From a bacterium (GTDB lineage: Bacteria > Chloroflexota > Dormibacteria > UBA8260 > Bog-877): 13,013 bases of DNA. The DNA lies in contig JAJYWM010000249.1 in the NCBI GenBank assembly GCA_021791455.1, positions 1 to 13,013 on the forward strand. Reading direction: 5' to 3'. Of this stretch, positions 1 through 7,300 are shown piece after piece. Made by a program: the position numbers and the translations under genes. The notes under the pieces are model-generated. The model made no database searches. It was not told the origin of the DNA and saw nothing but the letters and a program-made list of their open reading frames with translations. The first letter of the stretch is position 1, and each line of letters begins with the position of its first letter.

Positions 1-945
1 GGGCTGGAGCTCGCCGGGGCGGGGAGCGCCGCCCGCGCCTACGCCGAGGCCTCGCGCAGCCCCGCCACCCGCCGCGCCTACCGCGCCGCCTGGCAGGCCT
101 TCTGCCTCTGGTGCTCCGGCCGGGGGGCGCGGCCCCTGCCTGCGACCCCCCACCTCACCGCCGCCTACGCCGCCCACCTGGCCCAGCTGGGCCGCCGCCC
201 CAGCACCGTGGAGCAGGCCCTCGCCGCCATCTCCGTGGCCCACCAGGCGGCCGGCCACCTCTCCCCCACCCGGGACACCCGGGTCCGGGCGGTGCTCTCC
301 GGGATCCGCCGCGCCCACGGGGCCGGCGGCCCCGGATCCCGGGGCAAGGCCGCCCTCGAGACCCCGGCCCTCCGGGAGGCGCTCGCCGCCATCCCTGAGG
401 ACACCTTCCGGGGGCTGCGCGACCGAGCCATGCTCCTGCTCGGCTTCGCCGGCGGGCTGCGCCGCTCCGAGCTGGCATCCCTCGACCTGGAGGACCTGGA
501 GATGGTCCCCGAGGGGCTGCAAGTCCGCCTGCGCCGCTCCAAGACCGACCAGGAGGGAAGGGGCCGCCTCCTAGGCATCCCCTACGGCCTCCACCCCGAG
601 ACCTGCCCGGTGCGGGCCATCCAGGCCTGGACCCTGGCGGCCGGGGCGGCGGAGGGGCCCCTCTTCCGCACCGTGGACCGGGCGGGCCGCATCCTCCCCC
701 GGCGCTGCTCCGACCGGGCCGTGGCCCGCGCCGTCCAGCGCGCCGTCCGGGTCTCCGGCGGGGACCCGACGAGGGTGGGCGCCCACAGCCTACGCTCCGG
801 CTTCGTGACCTCGGCCGCCCGGGCCGGCGCCCCCACCTGGGCCATCCAGCTCCAGACCGGCCACCGCTCCCTCGCCCAGCTCCACCAGTACGTGCGCCCG
901 GCCACCCTCTTCCAGGAGAACGCCGCCCGCTACGTGGGGCTGTGA
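1..945 (+). CDS. Tyrosine recombinase / phage-type integrase, 5' end cut off by window
   Basis: A site-specific DNA strand-exchange enzyme that breaks and rejoins DNA through a covalent 3'-phosphotyrosine. The frame is open from base 1, so the true start lies outside; 314 residues are visible. Numbering from the first visible codon, the N-terminal SAM-like core-binding domain is about 18-110 (SPATRRAY near its start). The catalytic domain follows, with the full set seen: Arg154 in GLRRSEL, Lys181 in SKTDQ, His262 and Arg265 in HSLR, His288 in TGHR, and nucleophile Tyr297 in QYVRP. The protein ends 17 residues later, which is normal for the family. It could serve an integrating element, a plasmid resolution system, or be a stand-alone integrase; which DNA sites it uses is not visible. 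Its codons are even richer in G/C than those of the genes that follow, so it may have a different history. Confidence 0.93.
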   Translation, partial: GLELAGAGSAARAYAEASRSPATRRAYRAAWQAFCLWCSGRGARPLPATPHLTAAYAAHLAQLGRRPSTVEQALAAISVAHQAAGHLSPTRDTRVRAVLSGIRRAHGAGGPGSRGKAALETPALREALAAIPEDTFRGLRDRAMLLLGFAGGLRRSELASLDLEDLEMVPEGLQVRLRRSKTDQEGRGRLLGIPYGLHPETCPVRAIQAWTLAAGAAEGPLFRTVDRAGRILPRRCSDRAVARAVQRAVRVSGGDPTRVGAHSLRSGFVTSAARAGAPTWAIQLQTGHRSLAQLHQYVRPATLFQENAARYVGL

Positions 946-960
946 CTGTCAGGACCCCAG

Positions 961-990
961 CTGCAGGGAGGGCACCGGTGGTGCCCGCAG
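961..990 (+). terminator. Hairpin just after the recombinase gene, possible terminator
   Basis: GGGCACC (970-976) and GGTGCCC (980-986) form a perfect 7-bp stem with a 3-base loop. Outside it, CTGC (961-964) can pair with GCAG (987-990) across a 5-base bulge. It begins 16 bases after the recombinase stop codon. No run of T follows, so it is not a classical intrinsic terminator. It could equally be a recombinase-related site or a chance fold in GC-rich DNA. The rest of the gap up to 1234 shows no credible gene. Confidence 0.3.
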
Positions 991-1115
991 CCCGTGGGCA
1001 TGCACCGCTGAACGGAGTGCACGGTCCGGCAAGGTGTCTTGATTGCCGCAGCCGAGCATCGTGCGCTGGATGGCCTCGGCGGCCGCCCATGACCACGGCG
1101 CCGGCGCCCACGGGT

Positions 1116-1144
1116 GCTCTATCTGGGTGGTTTCGGCATAGAAT
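1116..1144 (+). promoter_or_regulatory. Weak candidate promoter of the three-gene helicase operon
   Basis: TAGAAT at 1139-1144 matches the -10 consensus at five of six positions and stands out in this GC-rich gap. No good -35 hexamer sits 16-18 bases upstream (GCTCTA at 1116-1121 is poor), so strength or sigma type cannot be stated. Transcription from here would give a leader of about 85 bases before the ATG at 1235. The operon must be transcribed from somewhere in 946-1234 unless it reads through from the recombinase. Confidence 0.25.
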
Positions 1145-1217
1145 GGCGGCGCTCAGCGGCATTGACGCGACCGCTGTGATGCGGGAGGCTTGGCCGATCC
1201 ACATCCGGCAAGTCTTT

Positions 1218-1224
1218 AAGGTGG
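1218..1224 (+). promoter_or_regulatory. Ribosome binding site for the 702-residue protein
   Basis: AAGGTGG, one change from the AAGGAGG consensus, lies 10 bases before the ATG at 1235. It is the only clear Shine-Dalgarno motif in the three-gene operon and supports this start. The next two genes rely on start/stop overlaps instead. Confidence 0.6.
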
Positions 1225-1234
1225 CGACGCGATC

Positions 1235-3343
1235 ATGGAGGCCACAGATCCTGTAGGCGCACCGGGTGGGCCGCAGCCTCGCTGGGGCTATGCGGAGTGG
1301 GCGCGGGCGCTGGCCGACTACTTTTTCACGCCGGACCTAGCCGGGCAGCCAGCACCCCTCAGTCTCGACGACGAGACAGCCGCTGCCATCCGGCGCCTCC
1401 CCGCCCCCGATGCTGGCGCCGAGCTTGCCAGCACGGTCAGGGCCATGCTGCGGGGTAACGGCGAGGACCCTTTTTCAAGGTTCAACGAGTCTTGGAGACA
1501 GTGGAAGGCAGCGGGTGCCACAGCGATTCCACCCTTCCTGCCACTCCTAGGGGTAGCAGTGCTCGCGGCGTCGAGGATGGAGGCATCCAAGGGCGTCGCT
1601 CCACACAACTACTACTGGCGCCTGCGTCAGCTCCTTGGCCTGCCGCTCACGAGAGCGGCGGTGCCCGGTTACGACGACGCCATGCCCGACCTTTGGGCCG
1701 GGCTTGCCCACTGGCTCGACGACATCAACGGTGGCGACCTGGGCCTCAGCACCGTCGATATGGCTCCACCCCAGCACATCCGTTACATAGGAGCTGCGCT
1801 CTCGCAAGTGGAGCTGCGGCGGTCGGACCGCCAGAAGCTCGGCCAGTTTTTCCGCTACCTGCGTCTCGCCCCCGGCGACGCCGTCGAGCCGGGCGAGCTG
1901 CTCAGCTACTTCCGCGTGTGGGCGGAAACCGCGCATCTCTCCGCCGGGGCACGCCGCGCTTCCCGAGACCCTGCGGCGGAGGCAAGGCTCAGCGGGATAC
2001 TCGCCTCAGACCTGCGGAACTGGGACGGGCGTGAGCGCGATAGCGAGGGCCGGCCCGTAGGCAATCTGGCGCTCACCTTGTCACTCCGCTACCCTCCGGC
2101 TCTCGGGTTCGTAGCGGAGCGGATCCGCGACTCCCCCGCCGAGCTGCAGTGCCGCCTTGCCTCTGCAGGATCCGTCACCCTCAGAGCCTTGACGGAAGGT
2201 TGGTATGAGCCGCTGCCTGTCCGCCCCAGTGATGCACAGCTCCGGGGCGGCCTGCGCCTGGAAGGGGAGGGGTACTCGTTTGTGATGAAGGGGGGACGCT
2301 GCTTCGTGTTTGCGGAAGACGATGAGCTCGGCTGCCTTGTGTCGCAGCGGAGCGCCCCGGTCCTCAGAGATTGCGCTGTCCTCATCGAAGCTACCCTCCG
2401 GCCGCAGGCGGAGGCCTTCCTCCGTTCCTGGGCCCGCAACTGGCGCGAGATCGCTGTCCACGGGGCAATCCCGTCCGGCTGGACGGTCTTCGCAGGGGTG
2501 CGCCTGGCGCCGTCGTCACTGCCCCCACCGGCCCCTGAGCTATCGTGCCTGGTTCCGTCGGCGGGCACGCGCATCTCCCTCGAGAACGGCCTCCGCCTTC
2601 CTCGGGGGAGCAGCTGCTACTTGACGGGCGGCGAGCCTGACGTCTGGCTGCCGCACGGTGAAACTGGACCCGTCCGGGTGGACGGGTCCGAGACTGTTCC
2701 CGATGCCGCAGGGCGTGTGCAGCTAAGCGGGCTCGGCCTGCCGGAGGGCGCGCACACATTACAGATTGGTCCGGCTACCCGCGCCTTCCGGTCTATGCGC
2801 AGTCTCGGCCTTCTCCGGCCGATCCCGGGAGCCCGCGTTGTGCTCCGGCTCGGCGCCGATGGGACTGGATGGGTATTCCGCGGCTACCACGCGACCGGCC
2901 AGCCGGAGACGCCAGCCGAGCATGAGGTCTGGGTGCAAGGCGTGCTCACCGAAGGCGTACCCGGCAGCCTGGTGGGCAGTGGCAATCCAGCATTCAGGCT
3001 CCGAGCTGGGGCTGACGAGTACATTCTCGTAGGCGCGCGGCCGGGAGAGGTGATGCAGGTCCCCGTACTGCCGCCTCCGGCGTGGGCGGCCGCGGCGGGG
3101 CTCTGCTGGAACTTCGACGAGGTGTACCCACCGTTCGTGCCCGTATGGGTCCTCGCCCACTGGCCACATCACTGGCGGGCTCACCTCGCACAGGCGGTCA
3201 GGCCCGGAGAGCGTGCCACGGAGGACCCGGCGAAGCTCGCGGCCTGGCGGGATGCCTTCACTCTCGGGTGCTACCCGGAAGCCTCCGAGGACGGAGCCGA
3301 GGAGCTGTGGGACGCCTACCTCGATGTGGCGGATGCGCTGTGA
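1235..3343 (+). CDS. Unrecognised 702-residue protein, first gene of a Druantia-like helicase operon
   Basis: I cannot assign a biochemical function. The N-terminus (about 15-50) is rich in aromatic residues, with a YAEWARALADYFF segment followed by an SLDDET motif; the first half (to about 330) looks largely alpha-helical and soluble. From about residue 445 to 520 short alternating strands with GLRLPRGSS, LTGGEPDVWLP and LPEGAHTLQIG resemble an immunoglobulin-like or other beta-sandwich domain (inference from pattern only). There is no signal peptide, membrane segment, nuclease motif or nucleotide-binding loop. The ATG at 1235 has a good ribosome binding site, and the stop overlaps the next gene's GTG (GTGA), so the products are probably made together. 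Its place, two genes before a giant helicase-DUF1998 protein, suggests a DruF-like accessory subunit that recognises invading DNA or supports the helicase. This is a contextual guess. Confidence 0.75.
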   Translation: MEATDPVGAPGGPQPRWGYAEWARALADYFFTPDLAGQPAPLSLDDETAAAIRRLPAPDAGAELASTVRAMLRGNGEDPFSRFNESWRQWKAAGATAIPPFLPLLGVAVLAASRMEASKGVAPHNYYWRLRQLLGLPLTRAAVPGYDDAMPDLWAGLAHWLDDINGGDLGLSTVDMAPPQHIRYIGAALSQVELRRSDRQKLGQFFRYLRLAPGDAVEPGELLSYFRVWAETAHLSAGARRASRDPAAEARLSGILASDLRNWDGRERDSEGRPVGNLALTLSLRYPPALGFVAERIRDSPAELQCRLASAGSVTLRALTEGWYEPLPVRPSDAQLRGGLRLEGEGYSFVMKGGRCFVFAEDDELGCLVSQRSAPVLRDCAVLIEATLRPQAEAFLRSWARNWREIAVHGAIPSGWTVFAGVRLAPSSLPPPAPELSCLVPSAGTRISLENGLRLPRGSSCYLTGGEPDVWLPHGETGPVRVDGSETVPDAAGRVQLSGLGLPEGAHTLQIGPATRAFRSMRSLGLLRPIPGARVVLRLGADGTGWVFRGYHATGQPETPAEHEVWVQGVLTEGVPGSLVGSGNPAFRLRAGADEYILVGARPGEVMQVPVLPPPAWAAAAGLCWNFDEVYPPFVPVWVLAHWPHHWRAHLAQAVRPGERATEDPAKLAAWRDAFTLGCYPEASEDGAEELWDAYLDVADAL

Positions 3344-4308
3344 ACTGGAATCTACTGCTGGAGTGGGTAAGCGAGTGTGGGGCCGGCACCTGGGCCCAGC
3401 TCCGGGAGGGATGCGAGTGGCTGGGTTCGCAGGGCGGCTGGGAGCGGTCGGCGTGGTGGGCAGCGCACCGCCTTGCGTCCCTCGGCTATCTCGAGATCGA
3501 CTGGGCTGCGCAGCGCTGGTCGGCCACACCGCCAGTTCTCACGATGCTCCCCCGGGGAGGGGGATTCGCCATCGCGGCCGGGGGCCGGACCCGCACGTTC
3601 CGCACCCGCCTCTCTGAGGCTGCTGCCGAGCGGAGCGGCCTCTGGCTCACAGCTGTACAGCAGCCCGACGCGCCCGATGCGCTCTTCGTCCAGTGCGAGG
3701 ACGACCGTGAGGTGGCTGCACTCGCGCAGGACGTGGGGGCCGTGTTCGATGTGCTGGCGAGCGACCACCTCTGCAGGCTGCTTCCCAGGTTAGATGCGGA
3801 GGTGAGCCCGTATCCGGATGGGCCGCCCTGGCGAGGCTTCGAGGTGCGGCGCTTCGACGCCCAAGCTGAGCGGCCCGGATGGGTGCCCGCTGACCGCCTG
3901 GGAGTACCAGGCCTCTACCGGGTCGAGGTGTTCTGGCGCGAGGAGACGTGGTGGAGTCCGTCCGCCGGCCAGTTCGGCCGCGTTGACCGGGCGCAGGGAA
4001 TCTACCTGGAACTCCGGCGCTGCAACCGGGCCGTCCTCGACTGGGAGCCGGATACCCGGAACGGGACCCTCATCGTCCCGTCACTCGCCCCGCTTCCGGT
4101 GCTGCACGGGCGCGCTGCGTACCTCTGCTGCGGCCTAGCGCCGGCCCCTGTGAACGGAGCGCTCCGCTATAACAACGTGCCTGCCACGGTCGCGTCGGCG
4201 ATAGCATCGTCGCTCGGACAACGGATCACGTTCCGAGCGGACGCAGGTGGCCCCACACGTTCGTGCCAGGCACCCCACCCGGAGGCTACCCTTCCACGCA
4301 GGCAATGA
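3340..4308 (+). CDS. Unrecognised 322-residue protein with winged-helix-like N-terminus, second gene of the operon
   Basis: Starts at GTG 3340, which overlaps the previous stop as GTGA; an in-frame ATG at 3082 would overlap the first gene by 262 bases and is unlikely. Residues 1-70 have a compact helical pattern rich in Trp, then LASLGYLEIDW and a short strand (QRWSATPPVL), which looks like a winged helix that could bind DNA or another subunit (inference). The middle carries an FWREETWW segment. The C-terminal third has ALRYNNVPATVASAIASSLGQ, followed by about 28 poorly structured residues. No catalytic motif is visible. The stop overlaps the helicase ATG (ATGA), so all three proteins are likely translated in step and may form one complex. 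By position it corresponds to DruG of Druantia type II, but homology cannot be shown from sequence alone. Confidence 0.75.
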   Translation: MNWNLLLEWVSECGAGTWAQLREGCEWLGSQGGWERSAWWAAHRLASLGYLEIDWAAQRWSATPPVLTMLPRGGGFAIAAGGRTRTFRTRLSEAAAERSGLWLTAVQQPDAPDALFVQCEDDREVAALAQDVGAVFDVLASDHLCRLLPRLDAEVSPYPDGPPWRGFEVRRFDAQAERPGWVPADRLGVPGLYRVEVFWREETWWSPSAGQFGRVDRAQGIYLELRRCNRAVLDWEPDTRNGTLIVPSLAPLPVLHGRAAYLCCGLAPAPVNGALRYNNVPATVASAIASSLGQRITFRADAGGPTRSCQAPHPEATLPRRQ

Positions 4309-7300
4309 CCCCTCAGTCGCCCTTCGGCGTATTCGATGACCTCCGGTCGACACTCCTCAGGTACTACGGCACCGCGTTCGCTCTGGCAGACCCGCAGGTG
4401 CAGGCGGAGCGCCGACAGATGGTGGACCGCGATGGCGTTCTGTGGCGGGAGCCCCACATCGAGCTTGTGCCGGCCTATGCCGAGGACGACCGGCCGCTGG
4501 CCACCGCTCTGGCGGCGGCCGGGGCTACGCCAGACCTCGCCAGCTTCGCGGCTTCAGGGATCCTCTCTGGGATCGGAGCACTCCGCATCCATCAGGCCCG
4601 GGCCGTTGATGCAGCCCTCAGCGGCCGACACACCGTGATCACAGCTGGTACCGGCTCGGGGAAGACCGAGGCTCTCTTCCTGCCCGTACTTGACGCCCTT
4701 CTCGCTGAGTCAGCTGCGTGGGAGGGACGGGGCGCGCCCGACGGGCCACACTGGTGGGACCAGCACGGGTCGGGATTCGCCGCACAGCGCGGAGGTGAGA
4801 TCGGCCATCCCCCCGCGGTGAGGGCACTAGTCCTCTACCCCATGAACGCCCTCGTCGAGGACCAGCTAGTCCGGCTGCGGAGAGCCCTCGACGGACCGGC
4901 TCCAAGGGCGTGGCTCGACGAGCACCGTGGTGGCCACCGGTTCTACTTCGGCCGCTACACGGGGCGCACGCCTGTTCCTGGAGATGTGGGGCGGCCCGAC
5001 AGGCTCAGCCTTCTCAGGAAGTGGCTGCACGAAGCGTCCCGCCGGGCAGCACGGGCGGAGGAGCTGGACCAGGGCCTGCCAGCGCCTTTCCACCGCTACT
5101 ACGTCCCGAGGACGGACGGTGCCGAGATGCGGTCACGGTGGGACATGCTCAGCCACCCGCCTGACATCCTCATCACGAACTACTCGATGCTGAACGTGAT
5201 GCTCATGAGGCAGCGCGACGACATCATCTTCGAGTCCACCCGCGACTGGCTGGCTGCGGATCCCTCGCGCCGCTTCACCCTGATCGTCGACGAGCTCCAC
5301 ATGTACCGGGGCACTCCCGGGACCGAGGTTGCCTATCTGCTGCGCAATCTCTTTCGCCGGCTGGGCCTCTGGGACCGGCGCGAGCAGCTGCGCATCCTCG
5401 CCGCCTCGGCGACCCTGGATGCGGAGCACGACCGCAAGTTCCTCTCCGAGTTCTTCGCCTGTCCTGCCAAGGAGTTCGAGGTGGTGCCTGGCATCCTGGC
5501 TCCTAGGGCTAACCACAGCGGCGACCTCTCGGAGTTCGCGGTCAGGTTTGCTGGCCTCGCTTCCGCTCCGCGACCCGAGGACTGCCGCGCAGTGCTCGAC
5601 GAGTCGGTTGCAGCCGAGGCGCTAAGGGCATCTGCCGCAGACAATCCGGGACCCCGCCCTCCTGGGGAGATGGCCGGACTCCTGTTCCCTTCTGCCGGCC
5701 CCGAGGTGAGGCGGCGCGCGCTCGAGGGGCTGACCGCGGCCGCCGCCGCGGTTCCAGAGGCGCGGGTGCGCATGCGGGCCCATCTGTTCTTCCGGAACAT
5801 CGAGGGAATCTGGGCGTGTTCAGACCCGTGCTGCACCCGCGTCGATAAGGGCTACCAGAGTGCCGGTCGGCGTGTGGGCAGGCTGTTCGCCCGCCCGCAG
5901 GCGGTGTGCGAATGCGGCGGCCGCGTCCTGGAGCTCCTCTACTGCCAGAACTGCGGCGAGCTCTTTCTGGGTGGCTACTCGATGCCCGACCCCACCATGG
6001 TGGGGGAGTATCTCAGTCCGGACGACCCGGTCCTCGACCGGATACCCGAGCAGGCGCTTCTTGCCCGTACGGCCGGATCGTATGCGGTCTACTGGCCGCA
6101 GACCAGCCCGCCGGACGACGCACAGTGGCAGGCTGATAAGTGCTTCCGGATGAAGTGGAAGCTGGCCGCCTGGGCGCCCCGCGAGGGGCACCTCACCGTG
6201 ATGGCCGTCAAACCGACCGGGCACCGCTTCTCGATCGAGACCTCGGATCCGCAGCGGCCGGCGGCGGGCCTCCCGGCGCTGCCGACGCGGTGCCCGGCGT
6301 GCGGCGACAACTGGGAGCGGACCCGGACCCGGACAGGCGCTGTGCTTCAGCCAGAGGACCCAGCCAGGACACGCTCCCCGATCCGGACAATGCGCACCGG
6401 CTTCGAGAAGGTCACCCAGGTGCTGTCCGATGCCCTCCTCCGCGAGCTGGCGGAGGCGAACCGCCGGCTCGTGCTCTTCTCCGACAGCCGCCAGGACGCA
6501 GCCAAGCTGTCGGCCGGGATGGAGCTCCGCCATTACCAGGACGCGGTGCGCCAGCTGGTGGTATCGGCCCTGCGCCGGAGGGGTCAAGACGACCTGCGCA
6601 ACTTTCAAGCTTACCTGGCCGGCGAGAGAACCCCTGAGACGAGGGAGGCGGCCCGGCGGTTCCGGGATTCCTTCCCGCGCGATGCCGCGCTTCTCCAGGA
6701 CGCATCGGGCGCGGGAGCCAGCGAGGACGACCTGGCCCGCGCAGAGGAGGTTTTCCACCGGCACTCGAGCGGGGCGGTCCGGCTTGCCGTCCTGCAGGGT
6801 GACGTGGAGCGCGGCCTGCTCGCGCTAGGGGTGAACCCGGGCGGCCCTGGTCCGCGGATCCAGAAGACCAGTGGGGGGACAGCGTGGTGGCGGCTGGTGG
6901 ACTGGGACAGCGATACCACCGCCTTCCGCGGCGACCTCGGCGAGGAGGAGCACGAGCTGGTCCGCGAGATCCGCCGGCACCTCCGGGACGAGACCCTGCA
7001 GGCCGTGTTCGGCGCCATGAGCCGCGACCTGGAGTCGATCGGCCTGGCGTACGCCACAGTTCGGGTCGACGGCACCAGCGCCGCCGCAGACAGCCTTGGT
7101 GCCCGCGAAATCGGCGAGCTCGTGGCAGGCTCCATCCGCGTGCTGGCGGGGCGCAGGCGCTTCCAGGACTGGGAGAATCGCTACGAGCAGGACCAGCCGC
7201 CCAAGAAGCTGCGCGAGTACTGGGAGGCGGCAGCAGAGGCTCTGGGCGTGGCCTACGCATCGGTGCGCGGCGCCGTCGAGCGCGCATGGGGGCACAGCGT

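Noticed and set aside
155..1204. Long minus-strand open frame opposite the recombinase
   Set aside because: Its translation is almost all Gly, Arg, Pro and Ala, as expected for the shadow of a very GC-rich gene; the plus strand has a full set of recombinase catalytic residues.
942..1256. 104-codon frame starting with a GTGA overlap on the recombinase stop
   Set aside because: Composition is low-complexity, it has no ribosome binding site, it runs into the start of the next gene and matches no known family pattern. The overlap is probably chance.
3082..3339. Longer start (ATG 3082) for the second operon gene
   Set aside because: It would overlap the first gene by 262 bases and add a low-complexity stretch. 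GTG 3340 gives a GTGA overlap and a sensible N-terminus.
2759..3529. 256-codon minus-strand frame across the first two operon genes
   Set aside because: Arg/Pro/Ser-rich shadow; the plus-strand genes are joined by a start/stop overlap here.
5820..6764. 314-codon minus-strand frame inside the helicase gene
   Set aside because: It lies wholly within the helicase gene, whose motifs and zinc clusters continue through on the plus strand.
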